From assembly GCF_000633355.1 (NCBI RefSeq), contig NZ_AYMQ01000094.1, positions 103,407-167,406 on the forward strand: a stretch of 64,000 nucleotides of DNA. Direction: 5' to 3'. The notes beneath the pieces are model-generated. The model did no database searches. It saw only the letters and a program-made list of their open reading frames with translations, and was not told the origin of the DNA. Source of the DNA: Serratia sp. H1w (lineage in GTDB: Bacteria; Pseudomonadota; Gammaproteobacteria; Enterobacterales; Enterobacteriaceae). Each line of letters opens with the position of its first letter. Within the stretch, counting starts at the first letter, position 1. Both the position numbers and the translations under genes were made by a program. Positions 14,916 through 25,247 of this stretch are shown here, one piece after another.

Positions 14916-15100
14916 AGTACGTCACTCCAGAATAATTGCCCGGCGTCATAACGCCGAGGTTTCCAGACAAGACCACAAGTATAAGCGAGGAATAACATCG
15001 AAAAAATCAGTTTATAAATGCAAAATAACTCGAAAAAACCGAACAATACCAATTATAAGTCACATTCTTAGTAGGGGGTATCGATTTATGACTGGCTACA

Positions 15101-15130
15101 AAGAAAAACCCCGGCTTTGGCAAGCCGGGG
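15101..15130 (-). terminator. Intrinsic terminator of dnaKJ
   Basis: A 9-bp stem CCCCGGCTT/AAGCCGGGG with a 4-base loop is followed by TTTTTCTTT on the minus strand, 28 bases past the dnaJ stop. Confidence 0.9.
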
Positions 15131-15158
15131 TTGATAATTGACGCGCTGAGAATGTTGA

Positions 15159-16289
15159 TTAACGAGTCAGATCGTCAAAAAACTTTTTCACGCCGTCGAA
15201 GAAGCTTTTCGAACGCGGGCTGTTCTTGTCACCAGAAGGGCCACCCAGGCTCACTTCCAGCTCTTTGAGCAGCTGCTTCTGCTTCTCGTTCAGGCTTACC
15301 GGAGTTTCTACCACCACGCGGCACAGCAGGTCACCCTGGCTGCCACCTCGTACCGATTTCACCCCTTTGCCACGCATGCGGAACAGTTTGCCGGTTTGGG
15401 TTTCCGCCGGAACCTTCAGCTTGACGCGACCATCCAGCGTTGGCACTTCAATCTCGCCACCCAGTGCGGCCATAGCAAAGTTGATCGGCACTTCGCAGTA
15501 CAGGTTATTGCCTTCACGCTCGAAGATCGGGTGAGCTTTCACCTGAACCTGAACGTACAGATCGCCTGCCGGTGCACCGTGCTCACCAGCTTCACCCTCA
15601 CCCGCCAAGCGGATACGATCGCCGGTATCCACACCCGCCGGGATTTTCACCGACAGGGTTTTGGACTTCTCTACGCGGCCATGACCGTGACACTTGTTGC
15701 AAGGATCCTTGATGATCTGACCACGCCCGTGACAGTGCGGACAAGCCTGCTGCACGGTGAAGAACCCTTGGCGCATCTGCACCTGGCCCTGACCATGGCA
15801 GGTCGGACAGGTGACCGGCGAACTGCCCGGTTTGGCACCGTTGCCGTGGCAGACATCACACTCTTCCAGCGTTGGAATACGGATCTCTTTGGTCACACCG
15901 CGTACGGCTTCTTCGAGCGTCAGATCCATGTTGTAACGCAAATCGGATCCACGGCTGGCACGTTGGCGGCGCCCGCCACCAAAGATATCGCCAAACACAT
16001 CGCCAAAGATGTCGCTGAAGTCGGCACCGCCGCCACCAAAGCCACCACCACCGCCCATGCCACCTTGCTCAAAAGCAGCATGGCCGTATTGATCGTAGGC
16101 AGCACGTTTTTGATCGTCGGTCAGGATCTCGTAGGCTTCCTTGACCTCTTTAAACTGGCTTTCGGCGTCTTTTTCCTGATTACGATCGGGATGGTACTTC
16201 ATCGCCAGGCGCTTATACGCCTTTTTGATTTCGCGCTCGTCCGCCGTTTTGGCTACGCCGAGCACCTCGTAATAATCTCTCTTCGCCAT
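15159..16289 (-). CDS. dnaJ: Hsp40 co-chaperone DnaJ
   Basis: DnaJ delivers unfolded clients to DnaK and stimulates its ATPase. The 376-residue protein has a J domain with HPD in MKYHPDRN (about 30-37), a Gly/Phe-rich linker, and a zinc region with four CxxCxGxG repeats ([32 protein letters not shown]; about 145-210). A C-terminal substrate and dimer domain follows. The ATG at 16289 is preferred over a start seven codons upstream because it gives [11 protein letters not shown] and the exact E. coli length. It lies 105 bases downstream of dnaK. Confidence 0.98.
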   Translation of the reverse strand: MAKRDYYEVLGVAKTADEREIKKAYKRLAMKYHPDRNQEKDAESQFKEVKEAYEILTDDQKRAAYDQYGHAAFEQGGMGGGGGFGGGGADFSDIFGDVFGDIFGGGRRQRASRGSDLRYNMDLTLEEAVRGVTKEIRIPTLEECDVCHGNGAKPGSSPVTCPTCHGQGQVQMRQGFFTVQQACPHCHGRGQIIKDPCNKCHGHGRVEKSKTLSVKIPAGVDTGDRIRLAGEGEAGEHGAPAGDLYVQVQVKAHPIFEREGNNLYCEVPINFAMAALGGEIEVPTLDGRVKLKVPAETQTGKLFRMRGKGVKSVRGGSQGDLLCRVVVETPVSLNEKQKQLLKELEVSLGGPSGDKNSPRSKSFFDGVKKFFDDLTR

Positions 16290-16314
16290 TATTTCTCTTA
16301 CCCTTAACATGCGT

Positions 16315-16346
16315 GCACGGGCGTAGAGTTGCCTCGACGCCCGTGC
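16315..16346 (-). other. dnaK-dnaJ intercistronic hairpin
   Basis: A perfect 10-bp inverted repeat GCACGGGCGT/ACGCCCGTGC with a 12-base loop sits between the genes, 25 bases before dnaJ. It has no T tail. It could modulate readthrough, mRNA decay or dnaJ translation. Confidence 0.55.
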
Positions 16347-16394
16347 TGGTTTCCGGTTACGGCCTGTGGCCGCACCGTGCCCGCTTAAGGGCTA

Positions 16395-18311
16395 TTATTT
16401 TTTGTCTTTCACTTCTTCGAACTCGGCGTCAACCACGTCGTCATCTTTCTGCGCCGCGTTGTCTGCACCAGCATCAGCACCTGGAGCCTGCTGCGCCTGA
16501 GCCTGGGCCATTTCCATCAACTTGCCGGAAACCTGCACCAGAGCCTGGGTTTTCGCTTCGATTTCGGCTTTGTCTTCGCCTTTCGCCGCGACTTCCAGAT
16601 CTTTCAGTGCGCTCTCGATAGCCGTTTTGTCTTCGGCAGGCAGTTGCTCGCCCGCTTCTTCCAACTGCTTACGGGTACCGTGGATCAGGTGATCCGCCTG
16701 GTTACGAGTCTGCACCAGTTCTTCGAACTTACGGTCAGCTTCAGCGTTCACTTCAGCATCGCGTACCATTTTCTGGATTTCTTCTTCGTTCAGACCAGAA
16801 GATGCCTTGATGGTGATCTTCTGCTCACGGCCGGTATTCTTGTCTTTCGCAGACACGTGCAGAATACCATCGGCGTCGATATCGAAGGTAACTTCGATCT
16901 GCGCCATACCGCGTGGTGCCGGCTGGATGCCGTCCAGGTTGAACTGACCCAGTGACTTGTTATCGCTGGCACGCTTGCGCTCACCCTGCAGCACGTGGAT
17001 GGTCACCGCTGCCTGGTTGTCTTCGGCAGTAGAGAACACCTGGCTGTGCTTGGTCGGGATAGTGGTGTTTTTGGTGATCAGCGGCGTCATCACGCTGCCC
17101 ATGGTTTCGATACCCAGTGACAGTGGGGTAACGTCCAGCAGCAATACGTCTTTCACATCACCGGCCAACACACCGCCCTGAACCGCAGCACCTACGGCCA
17201 CTGCTTCGTCCGGGTTAACGTCTTTACGTGGTTCTTTACCGAAGAAGTCAGCAACTTTCTTCTGAACCATAGGCATACGGGTCTGACCACCAACCAGGAT
17301 CACGTCCTGAATGTCAGAAACCGACAGGCCTGCGTCTTTCAGTGCCACTTTCAGCGGCTCGATAGAACGGGCCACCAGATCTTCTACCAGCGACTCGAGT
17401 TTTGCACGGGTCACTTTGATGTTCATGTGTTTTGGACCGCTGCCATCCGCAGTGATGTACGGCAGGTTGACGTCGGTCTGTTGAGCAGAAGACAGCTCGA
17501 TCTTGGCTTTTTCAGCGGCTTCTTTCAGACGCTGCATCGCCAGCGGATCGTTGCGCAGATCCATGCCCTGCTCTTTCTTGAACTCTTCCACCAGATAGTT
17601 GATCAGGCGGCTGTCGAAGTCTTCACCACCCAGGTGGGTATCACCGTTGGTCGCCAGAACTTCGAAGGTTTTTTCACCATCAACGTCGTCGATCTCAATG
17701 ATTGAGATATCGAAAGTACCGCCACCCAGGTCATAAACTGCGATGGTGCGGTTGCCTACTTCTTTGTCCAGGCCGTAAGCCAGGGCAGCAGCAGTAGGTT
17801 CGTTGATGATACGTTTCACTTCCAGACCCGCGATACGGCCGGCGTCTTTGGTTGCCTGACGCTGAGCATCGTTGAAGTAGGCTGGAACGGTGATAACCGC
17901 TTCAGTTACCGGCTCACCCAGGTAATCTTCCGCCGTTTTCTTCATCTTTTTCAGCACTTCCGCAGAGATCTGCGGAGGAGCCATTCTCTGGCCTTTCACT
18001 TCCAACCAGGCGTCACCGTTATCGGCAGCGACGATGTTGTAAGGCATGATAGCTTTGTCACGCTGTGCTTCTTCATCCTGGAAGCGACGGCCAATCAGGC
18101 GCTTGATCGCAAACAGGGTGTTTTGTGGGTTAGTAACAGCCTGACGCTTAGCAGGCTGGCCAACCAGAATTTCACCATCCTGGGTATATGCGATGATTGA
18201 AGGTGTGGTGCGATCGCCTTCGGCGTTCTCCAACACGCGCGCCTTGCCACCATCCATAATTGCTACACAAGAGTTGGTTGTACCCAGGTCGATACCAATG
18301 ATTTTGCCCAT
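16395..18311 (-). CDS. dnaK: Hsp70 chaperone DnaK
   Basis: DnaK is the ATP-driven cytosolic chaperone for nascent and stress-unfolded proteins, and also binds sigma-32. The 638-residue protein begins with [15 protein letters not shown], and has the phosphate-2 segment [14 protein letters not shown] (about 190) and a substrate-binding domain with [15 protein letters not shown] (about 388). The acidic tail ends EEVKDKK, as in enterobacteria. A sigma-32 promoter lies upstream and dnaJ follows. Confidence 0.99.
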   Translation of the reverse strand: MGKIIGIDLGTTNSCVAIMDGGKARVLENAEGDRTTPSIIAYTQDGEILVGQPAKRQAVTNPQNTLFAIKRLIGRRFQDEEAQRDKAIMPYNIVAADNGDAWLEVKGQRMAPPQISAEVLKKMKKTAEDYLGEPVTEAVITVPAYFNDAQRQATKDAGRIAGLEVKRIINEPTAAALAYGLDKEVGNRTIAVYDLGGGTFDISIIEIDDVDGEKTFEVLATNGDTHLGGEDFDSRLINYLVEEFKKEQGMDLRNDPLAMQRLKEAAEKAKIELSSAQQTDVNLPYITADGSGPKHMNIKVTRAKLESLVEDLVARSIEPLKVALKDAGLSVSDIQDVILVGGQTRMPMVQKKVADFFGKEPRKDVNPDEAVAVGAAVQGGVLAGDVKDVLLLDVTPLSLGIETMGSVMTPLITKNTTIPTKHSQVFSTAEDNQAAVTIHVLQGERKRASDNKSLGQFNLDGIQPAPRGMAQIEVTFDIDADGILHVSAKDKNTGREQKITIKASSGLNEEEIQKMVRDAEVNAEADRKFEELVQTRNQADHLIHGTRKQLEEAGEQLPAEDKTAIESALKDLEVAAKGEDKAEIEAKTQALVQVSGKLMEMAQAQAQQAPGADAGADNAAQKDDDVVDAEFEEVKDKK

Positions 18312-18433
18312 CTAAACATCTCCACTAATAAATTCATAATCGGTCAGGTTGCTAACTTATATGCGGGCGTTTTTTTGCTTTTCAACTGCCCGGCATCTCA
18401 GTGTTACCCGCGGTCAGCAACTGCGGTTGCCAA

Positions 18434-18466
18434 TAAGATGGGGCCATCCACACCAGCATCAAGGGG
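18434..18466 (-). promoter_or_regulatory. Sigma-32 heat-shock promoter of dnaKJ
   Basis: On the minus strand CCCCTTGATG (18457-18466) is followed after a 13-base spacer by CCCCATCTTA (18434-18443). This is an excellent match to the RpoH consensus and nearly identical to E. coli dnaK P1. The rest of 18312-18635 is the dnaK leader and the satP promoter area, without coding frames. Confidence 0.92.
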
Positions 18467-18635
18467 CAGGGCAAAAAAAATTTCGTTTTAATCAGCAGTC
18501 AGATCATTGTTTCCTGACGTGGGGATCATTATGATGCCGCGCGCTCTGATGGAAGTTATGGGTTTTTCGGCCATTCAGACCAATTATTAAATTACCTATC
18601 CATTTTCGTTACAATTCTGTTATCGCAGAGGACAT

Positions 18636-19235
18636 ATGCACTCCAACAAGTTGGCAAATCCCGGCCCCCTGGGTCTGATGGGCTTCGGGATGACTACCGT
18701 CTTGCTGAACCTGCACAACGCGGGCTTCTTCCCACTGACTTCCGTCATCATCAGTATGGGGATTTTCTTCGGTGGCATGGCTCAGATTTTTGCCGGTCTT
18801 CTTGAATTCAAGAAAGGCAACACCTTCGGCTTGACCGCCTTCACCTCTTACGGTTGCTTCTGGCTGAGCCTGGTAGGCATCCTGTTGCTGCCACGCATGG
18901 GCCTGGCAGAACCGACCGACGCAAACGTCCTCGGCATCTATCTGGCACTGTGGGGCGTCTTCACCCTGTTCATGTTCTTCGGAACGCTGCGCACCAACCG
19001 CGGGTTGCAGTTCGTGTTTGCCAGCCTGACATTGCTGTTCGCCCTGTTGGCGGTCGGCAACATCACCGGTAACCACGCGATCCTGACGTTCGCCGGTTAC
19101 GAAGGCATCATCTGTGGTGCCAGCGCCATTTATCTGGCCATGGCAGAAGTGATCAACGAACAGTTGGGCCGCACCGTGCTGCCCATTGGTCCGGTGGAAG
19201 TGCAGCAGGCAAAACCTGTAGCCGTCACTGCCTGA
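18636..19235 (+). CDS. satP: Acetate/succinate-proton symporter (GPR1/FUN34/YaaH family)
   Basis: This is an inner-membrane carboxylate transporter of the SatP/YaaH family. The family signature [14 protein letters not shown] is at residues 8-21, and six membrane segments follow. It is 199 residues, about ten longer than E. coli SatP because of a short C-terminal extension. The ATG is preceded by GAGG. E. coli also has satP between dnaK and mog, which supports the symbol. Confidence 0.94.
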   Translation: MHSNKLANPGPLGLMGFGMTTVLLNLHNAGFFPLTSVIISMGIFFGGMAQIFAGLLEFKKGNTFGLTAFTSYGCFWLSLVGILLLPRMGLAEPTDANVLGIYLALWGVFTLFMFFGTLRTNRGLQFVFASLTLLFALLAVGNITGNHAILTFAGYEGIICGASAIYLAMAEVINEQLGRTVLPIGPVEVQQAKPVAVTA

Positions 19236-19250
19236 TAACCGTTCCAATAT

Positions 19251-19289
19251 AAAAAAAGCCCTGTGGTGATAAACCCCAGGGCTTTTTAT
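19251..19289. terminator. Bidirectional terminator, satP / MFS gene
   Basis: An 11-bp stem AAAAAGCCCTG/CAGGGCTTTTT with A and T flanks lies between two convergent genes. Confidence 0.88.
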
Positions 19290-19303
19290 TGACCGAAAAT
19301 CGC

Positions 19304-20596
19304 TTAATTCAACACCGGCTTTTCACTGTTCAAATCATTGCGCAGGTAGATCCCCAGCAGTAGGCCGATCGCCGATAACGCCAATACATAGTAAGCGGGC
19401 GCTAACGGGGTTAACTTCATGATCAGCGTGACGAATATCGGGGTTAGACCGCCAAAAATCGCGTATGCCACGTTATATGAGAACGAAATCCCGGTAAATC
19501 GCACTTCCGCCGGGAAAGCCCGCACCATCACGTAAGGTACCGCACCGACAATTCCTACACTAAAGCCAACCAGCGCGTAGGTAGCAAACAGCATTTCAGG
19601 ATGGGTCCCCACCGACTGATAGAACAGCCAGCTGCACCCAGCCAACAGCAAGCTGCCGACGATAAAGGTTTTGCTGGCGCCAAAGCGATCCGCCAATGAT
19701 CCGGAAGTAATACACCCGGCAAACAAAAAGATGATGGCGATGCTGTTAGCTTGCAGTGACAACGCTGGAGCTATGCCAAACTGCTTTTGCAGATAGGTTG
19801 GCGTCATCAGGATCACCACCACAATACCTGCCGATAGCAGCCAGGTCAGCAGCATCGAAACCACGATCTCTTTGCGATGATTCATCACCACTGATTTCAG
19901 CGGTAACTCTTCTGCCAACGCTTTACGCGCCTGCATCTCGATAAAGATGGGGGTTTCCTGCAACCAGCGGCGCAGATACATGGCAAACAGACCGAAGATG
20001 CCGCCCAGGAAGAACGGAATACGCCAGCCACCGTCATGAATGGCCTGTTGGCTGAGCGTGGTGTTGATGATGGTGGCAACCAGCGAGCCGAGCAGGATAC
20101 CGGCCGTCAGGCCAGCCGTGAGCGTGCCACAGGCAAATCCAATACGTTTGCGCGGCACATGCTCCGCCACAAACACCCAGGCACCAGGAACTTCACCACC
20201 GATAGCCGCGCCTTGCAGTACCCGCATCAACAGCAGCAGTAATGGTGCGGCAATGCCGATACTGGCATAGGTTGGCAGCATCCCCATCGCCAGTGTCGGT
20301 AACGCCATCAGCAAGATGCTCAAGCTGAACATCTTTTTACGGCCAACCAGATCACCGAAGTGCGCCATGATAATGCCGCCCAGAGGCCGAGCCAGATAGC
20401 CCGCCGCAAAAATACCGAAGGTCTGCACCTGACGCAGCCATTCAGGCATATCAGCCGGGAAGAACAGATCCCCCATAACTGCGGCAAAGAAAACAAAGAT
20501 GATGAAGTCATAAAACTCCAACGCGCCGCCCAGGGCAGCCAACGTCAGAGTCTTATAATCTTGCCGGTTAAGCCGGCGATTATTATCGTGATGCAT
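19304..20596 (-). CDS. MFS transporter, metabolite:H+ symporter (MHS) type
   Basis: A 430-residue major-facilitator protein with 12 predicted membrane segments. The N-terminal GALEFYDFIIFVFF and the loop-2 motif HFGDLVGRKK place it in the MHS branch with ProP, KgtP and YdfJ-like carriers of organic acids or osmolytes. The substrate cannot be read from sequence. It lies between satP and mog, where E. coli has no such gene, so it is an insertion relative to E. coli. It looks intact. Confidence 0.85.
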   Translation of the reverse strand: MHHDNNRRLNRQDYKTLTLAALGGALEFYDFIIFVFFAAVMGDLFFPADMPEWLRQVQTFGIFAAGYLARPLGGIIMAHFGDLVGRKKMFSLSILLMALPTLAMGMLPTYASIGIAAPLLLLLMRVLQGAAIGGEVPGAWVFVAEHVPRKRIGFACGTLTAGLTAGILLGSLVATIINTTLSQQAIHDGGWRIPFFLGGIFGLFAMYLRRWLQETPIFIEMQARKALAEELPLKSVVMNHRKEIVVSMLLTWLLSAGIVVVILMTPTYLQKQFGIAPALSLQANSIAIIFLFAGCITSGSLADRFGASKTFIVGSLLLAGCSWLFYQSVGTHPEMLFATYALVGFSVGIVGAVPYVMVRAFPAEVRFTGISFSYNVAYAIFGGLTPIFVTLIMKLTPLAPAYYVLALSAIGLLLGIYLRNDLNSEKPVLN

Positions 20597-20724
20597 AAGT
20601 TACCGTTTGTGGAAACAGGGAAGACACAGAAAGCGTAATGGCTTACTGTAAAAAGTTCCTTACTATAACGGCAAAATACTTTCACACCAGATGCGCTGAA
20701 GGTTATCCCGCAGATTGCTGAAAT

Positions 20725-21312
20725 TTAGAGATTTATCTCGCGGCGCGCATTCTTGGGACGAAATGCTGCTACCACCGCCTCATGCGTCTCGACATAGGGG
20801 CCTTCGAGCAGTTGGATGCAATAAGGCACGCTGGCAAAAATACCGTGTACCACCACCTGGCCTGCTGCGTCTTTCACCCCTTCCAGCGTTTCCTTAATCG
20901 ATTTAGGTTGCCCCGGCAGGTTGATGATCAACGCCTGTTTGCGGATCGCCCCAACCTGGCGTGAAAGGATCGCCGTTGGCACATAGTGTAGGCTGATTTG
21001 GCGCATTTGCTCGCCAAAACCAGGCATCACCCGATCGGCAATCGCCAGCGTGGCATCGGGAGTCACGTCACGTCGGGACGGGCCAGTGCCGCCGGTAGTC
21101 AACACCAGATGGCAACCCATTTCATCCACCAGCTCGCACAGTGTATGTTCAATCAGCGTCTGCTCGTCGGGGATCAGCCTGGTTTCCAGCGTGAACGGCG
21201 TCGCCAGGGCATTGCCCAGCCACTCTTCCAGCGCCGGGATCCCTTTATCCTGATAAATGCCCCCAGAAGCGCGGTCCGAAATAGAAACCAAACCAATGCG
21301 TAATGTATCCAT
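20725..21312 (-). CDS. mog: Molybdopterin adenylyltransferase
   Basis: Mog activates molybdopterin by adenylylation before molybdate insertion. The 195-residue protein has the MoaB/Mog fold signature VLTTGGTGPSRRDVTPDAT (about 70-88) and starts MDTLRIGLVSISDRAS, like E. coli MogA. It is separated from upstream talB by a terminator, so it probably has its own promoter. Confidence 0.96.
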   Translation of the reverse strand: MDTLRIGLVSISDRASGGIYQDKGIPALEEWLGNALATPFTLETRLIPDEQTLIEHTLCELVDEMGCHLVLTTGGTGPSRRDVTPDATLAIADRVMPGFGEQMRQISLHYVPTAILSRQVGAIRKQALIINLPGQPKSIKETLEGVKDAAGQVVVHGIFASVPYCIQLLEGPYVETHEAVVAAFRPKNARREINL

Positions 21313-21391
21313 ATTTTACCTCTGTCTGATGCCCCGGTTTCCCAAGGGAGATTAATGACGGGAGTATAGGGGTTTTGCGGCATTCAGGCAT

Positions 21392-21415
21392 AAAAAAAGG
21401 TGGCCGGAGCCACCT
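21392..21415 (-). terminator. Intrinsic terminator of talB
   Basis: A stem AGGTGGC/GCCACCT with loop CGGA is followed on the minus strand by seven T residues, 24 bases past the talB stop. Confidence 0.87.
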
Positions 21416-21438
21416 TCTATGCTGATTGCTTGCCGCTA

Positions 21439-22392
21439 TTACAGCAGGTCGGCGATCATTTTTTCCAGCTTGCCCTGGTCTACGGCAAACTTGCGGATAC
21501 CGTCGGTCAGTTTCTCAACTGCCATTGGATCCTGATTATGCTGCCAGTAGAACTCAGACTCGGTCAGCGGTGCCGGGCGCGCTTTCACTTCGCCAGTATA
21601 AGACAGTTTACGTTCCAGTGCGCCTTCGCTCTCTGCCAGTTCTTTCAGCAGTGCAGGTGCAATGGTCAGACGATCGCAGCCCGCCAGTTCGATGATTTCA
21701 CCCACGTTACGGAAGCTGGCGCCCATCACCACGGTTTCATAGCCGTGCTGCTTGTAGTACTGATAAATTTCGGACACGGAAACTACGCCCGGATCTTCGT
21801 GTGGGGCGAACTCTTTCTTGTCGCCATTGGCTTTGTACCAGTCAAGAATACGGCCAACAAACGGCGAGATCAGGTACACGCCAGCTTCGGCACAAGCACG
21901 CGCCTGAGCGAAGGAGAACAGCAACGTCAGGTTACAGTTGATGCCTTCTTTTTCCAGGCGCTCTGCCGCACGGATGCCCTGCCAGGTAGAGGCCAGTTTG
22001 ATCAGAATGCGGTCATTGCTGATGCCGGCTTCGTTGTACAGTTTGATCAGGCGCTTGGCTTTGGCGACGCTGGCTTCAGTGTCATAAGACAGGCGGGCGT
22101 CCACTTCGGTGGAAATGCGGCCCGGTACCAGTTTCAGGATCTCCAGACCAATGTTGACGGCCAGCTTGTCTGCGGCATCGGCAACCTGCTGATCGCGATC
22201 GCTGCTCTGCTCACGAGCCCAGGCAATGGCTTCATCGATCAGTTTACGGTATTCAGGAATTTGCGCTGCGTTGAGGATCAGCGAAGGGTTGGTGGTGGCA
22301 TCTTGCGGTTGATATAGCTTCATTGCAGCGATATCACCCGTATCCGCAACTACCGTAGTCAGCTGGCGTAGGGACGTTAATTTATCGGTCAT
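21439..22392 (-). CDS. talB: Transaldolase
   Basis: TalB transfers dihydroxyacetone units in the non-oxidative pentose phosphate pathway. At 317 residues it matches E. coli TalB. The Schiff-base lysine lies in [13 protein letters not shown] (about 132), and the DATTNPSLI motif is near residue 32. It is divergent from yaaJ across a 381-base gap. Confidence 0.98.
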   Translation of the reverse strand: MTDKLTSLRQLTTVVADTGDIAAMKLYQPQDATTNPSLILNAAQIPEYRKLIDEAIAWAREQSSDRDQQVADAADKLAVNIGLEILKLVPGRISTEVDARLSYDTEASVAKAKRLIKLYNEAGISNDRILIKLASTWQGIRAAERLEKEGINCNLTLLFSFAQARACAEAGVYLISPFVGRILDWYKANGDKKEFAPHEDPGVVSVSEIYQYYKQHGYETVVMGASFRNVGEIIELAGCDRLTIAPALLKELAESEGALERKLSYTGEVKARPAPLTESEFYWQHNQDPMAVEKLTDGIRKFAVDQGKLEKMIADLL

Positions 22393-22773
22393 GTTGGCAT
22401 TATCTCATCGTTTGTGCATGAACTTTTGGCATCGTTCAACCATGCCTTGTCCTGATAATAACATGCACGTAGCCCGGCGCAAGGCAGGAAAATCGTGCGC
22501 TGGCGGCGGTTGTTTTATCCTTGTGCGGGCAACCGGTTACGCGCTGATATTTCGCAATTACCGAACCAACGCCACGGCATTAACGCGCTATCACCCTCAG
22601 AAATTATGTTAAATTCCCGCCAGCTGTTTTATTCACCGCTAAAATCCAAAGAAAGCTGCGATCCCAGACAATTTGGATGATTTTAGCCAACATCTTGTAG
22701 AGAACTGACTCAGTTTCCTCGTAAAAAAAGACGAAAAATCTGAGGTACTGTAGATCTTGACAAGGAGAAACCT
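22393..22773. other. talB-yaaJ divergent intergenic region
   Basis: Should hold both promoters. I see an AAGGAG ribosome site at about 22761-22766 before yaaJ, but no recognisable operator, repeat or supported coding frame. Confidence 0.5.
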
Positions 22774-24207
22774 GTGACGGATCTGATTAACTTTATCAAT
22801 AACATCCTGTGGGGATCGGTACTGATTTATTTGCTGCTGGGTACCGGCATCTATTTCACCTTGCGTACCCGTTTTATTCAAATTCGCCATTTCAGCCATA
22901 TGTTTTCCGTGCTGAAGAACAGCACCAAAAGCGACAGTGCAGGTATTTCATCCTTCCAGGCACTATGCACGTCGTTAGCCGCACGTATCGGCACTAACAA
23001 CCTGACCGGCGTGGCGATAGCGCTCACCGCCGGTGGCCCAGGAGCCATCTTCTGGATGTGGGTGGTCGCATTTATCGGCATGGCAACCTCTTTTATTGAG
23101 AGCACCCTGGCACAGCTCTACAAAACCAAGGACGATAACGGCAACTACCGTGGTGGCCCGGCCTACTATATGGAAAAAGGGCTGGGGATGCGCTGGATGG
23201 GCGTGATGTTCTCCGTTTTCCTGCTGATCGCTTTCGGCCTGGTGTTCAATGCAGTACAGGCCAACTCGATCGCGCTGGCCAGCTCCGTGGCCTTTAACTC
23301 CGATCCTATGCATGTCGGCATGGGGGTCGTGGTACTGAGCGCCATAGTGATCTTTGGCGGCATCCGTACCATCGCCCGCGTCGCGGAAAAAATCGTCCCC
23401 TTTATGGCTCTGGGCTACCTGCTATTGGCGCTATGGATCATCGGCCTGAACATCGAGCAGATGCCAGCCATCCTGGCGCTGATCTTCAAAAGCGCTTTCG
23501 GCGTGCAAGAAGTCGCGGCCGGTACCTTGGGCTACGGGATCTCCCAGGCCATGACGCAGGGTATCCAACGCGGCCTGTTTTCTAACGAAGGTGGGATGGG
23601 ATCCGCGCCCAACGCGGCCGCCTCCGCCGCCCCATATCCGCCACATCCGGCTTCGCAGGGTTATGTGCAGATGCTTGGCGTATTTGTCGACACCATCATT
23701 ATCTGCAGCGCCACAGCGGCGATTATTCTGGCCTCCGGTGCGCTGGATAATCCCTCAACCAACATCAGCGGCATCGAGTTGACTCAACGGGCCATGGCCA
23801 ATGCCGTCGGTGACTGGGGCGCGCCCTTTGTCGCCATTGCCATTTTCCTGTTTGCCTTTACCTCCATCATTGCCAATTATGCCTATGCCGAGAACAACCT
23901 GATCTTCCTCAAGCACAACCACCCGACCAAGCTGACGATTTTCCGCTGTTTTGCCTTGGGCATGGTGATGTTTGGCTCGATGGCAGAATTACCCACGGTG
24001 TGGAAAATGGCGGACATCTCGATGGCGCTGATGGCGATCACCAACCTGACCGCTATCTTGCTACTGTCCAACGTGGCATTCAAACTGGCCAAGGACTACA
24101 ACCATCAGCGTTCGCTCGGCAAGTTACCCAGCTTTAGCCCCAACCGCTACCCGGAATTGGAATCCCAACTCGAACCGGGCATCTGGGAACCCACCAAGCA
24201 GCGTTAA
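22774..24207 (+). CDS. yaaJ: Alanine/glycine:cation symporter (AGCS family) YaaJ
   Basis: A 477-residue sodium/amino-acid symporter of the inner membrane. It starts at a GTG with AAGGAG 8 bases upstream. Family segments include SLAARIGTNNLTGVAIALTAGGPGA (about 68-92; first 20 residues diagnostic), the FSNEGGMGSAPNAAA loop (about 270) and AYAENNLIFL (about 370). The position between talB and yaaA is the same as E. coli yaaJ. The exact substrate is inferred from the family. Confidence 0.92.
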   Translation: MTDLINFINNILWGSVLIYLLLGTGIYFTLRTRFIQIRHFSHMFSVLKNSTKSDSAGISSFQALCTSLAARIGTNNLTGVAIALTAGGPGAIFWMWVVAFIGMATSFIESTLAQLYKTKDDNGNYRGGPAYYMEKGLGMRWMGVMFSVFLLIAFGLVFNAVQANSIALASSVAFNSDPMHVGMGVVVLSAIVIFGGIRTIARVAEKIVPFMALGYLLLALWIIGLNIEQMPAILALIFKSAFGVQEVAAGTLGYGISQAMTQGIQRGLFSNEGGMGSAPNAAASAAPYPPHPASQGYVQMLGVFVDTIIICSATAAIILASGALDNPSTNISGIELTQRAMANAVGDWGAPFVAIAIFLFAFTSIIANYAYAENNLIFLKHNHPTKLTIFRCFALGMVMFGSMAELPTVWKMADISMALMAITNLTAILLLSNVAFKLAKDYNHQRSLGKLPSFSPNRYPELESQLEPGIWEPTKQR

Positions 24208-24308
24208 CGCTACAGGGCGTGCGTAAAGTGCGCCCTATCGCAGCCATACCTCCTGGTCTTGCCCGCTTTTTGCTACAGTAGCCACATGTTGATAAACAGG
24301 ATGTGACC

Positions 24309-25082
24309 ATGCTCGTTATTATTTCACCTGCCAAAACCCTGGATTATGAAAGCCCATTAGCCACCGAGCGCTTTACCCAGCCCGAGTTACTGGACCAGTC
24401 GCAAAAGCTGATCAAAATCTGCCGTAAGCTGACCCCGGCACAAATTTCCGGCCTGATGCATATCAGCGATAAGCTGGCGGGCCTGAATGCCGCACGCTTT
24501 GGCGAGTGGCAGCCCGACTTTACCCCGGACAACGCTCGTCAGGCGCTGCTGGCGTTTAAAGGTGACGTTTATACCGGTTTACAGGCGCAAGACTTCAGCG
24601 AAGAGGACTTCGACTTCGCACAACAGCATCTGCGTATGCTGTCTGGCCTGTACGGGATGTTGCGCCCGCTGGATCTGATGATGCCTTACCGGTTGGAAAT
24701 GGGGATCAAGCTGGAAAACCCGCAGGGTAAAGACTTGTACAGCTTCTGGGGCGATCGGATCACCGAAAAACTGAATCAGGCTCTGGAACAACAAGGTGAC
24801 GATGTCGTGGTAAACCTGGCTTCCGATGAATACTTCAAGTCGGTGAAACCGGCCAAGCTGCGTGGCTCACTGATCAAGCCGGTATTCCTGGACGAGAAAA
24901 ACGGCAAATACAAGGTCATCAGCTTCTACGCCAAGAAAGCACGTGGGCTGATGAGCCGCTTTATCATCAAGAATCGCTTGAACCGCAGTGAACAACTGGT
25001 GGATTTCAATCTGGAAGGGTATGCCTTCGATGAGGCGGCCTCGGCGGGTAATGAGCTGGTGTTTAAACGCCCGGAACAATAA
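24309..25082 (+). CDS. yaaA: Peroxide stress protein YaaA (UPF0246)
   Basis: YaaA is induced by OxyR in E. coli and limits intracellular iron during H2O2 stress. The 257-residue product starts [17 protein letters not shown]. The GTG two codons upstream is less likely because the family begins at MLxxISPAKTL. Conserved segments [23 protein letters not shown] and [11 protein letters not shown] are present. A repeat element follows, then thrC in convergent orientation. E. coli yaaX is missing. Confidence 0.95.
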   Translation: MLVIISPAKTLDYESPLATERFTQPELLDQSQKLIKICRKLTPAQISGLMHISDKLAGLNAARFGEWQPDFTPDNARQALLAFKGDVYTGLQAQDFSEEDFDFAQQHLRMLSGLYGMLRPLDLMMPYRLEMGIKLENPQGKDLYSFWGDRITEKLNQALEQQGDDVVVNLASDEYFKSVKPAKLRGSLIKPVFLDEKNGKYKVISFYAKKARGLMSRFIIKNRLNRSEQLVDFNLEGYAFDEAASAGNELVFKRPEQ

Positions 25083-25091
25083 TCGATCGCG

Positions 25092-25230
25092 CCTCACCCT
25101 AACCCTCTCCCACAGGGAGAGGGGACCGATCGAGTTCGTTGTCGAGTGCAAAAATCTACCTAAACACCGTACCTCACCACGACTCCGTCCAGCTCCCTCT
25201 CCTTTTTGGGGAGAGGGTTGGGGTGAGGGG
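25092..25230. repeat. Dispersed inverted-repeat element, copy R1 (variant interior)
   Basis: A 139-base element between yaaA and thrC. The left end CCTCACCCTAACCCTCTCC pairs with the right end GGAGAGGGTTGGGGTGAGG, and each end also folds back on itself (CCCTCTCCCACAGGGAGAGG). The interior differs from the other copies in this window and lacks the inner palindrome. Confidence 0.85.
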
Positions 25231-25247
25231 TATAGGGACAGGCGTTA

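Noticed and set aside
25092..25230. Repeat R1 and its relatives considered as CRISPR repeats
   Set aside because: They are single, widely spaced elements with internal inverted symmetry, not tandem direct repeats with spacers.
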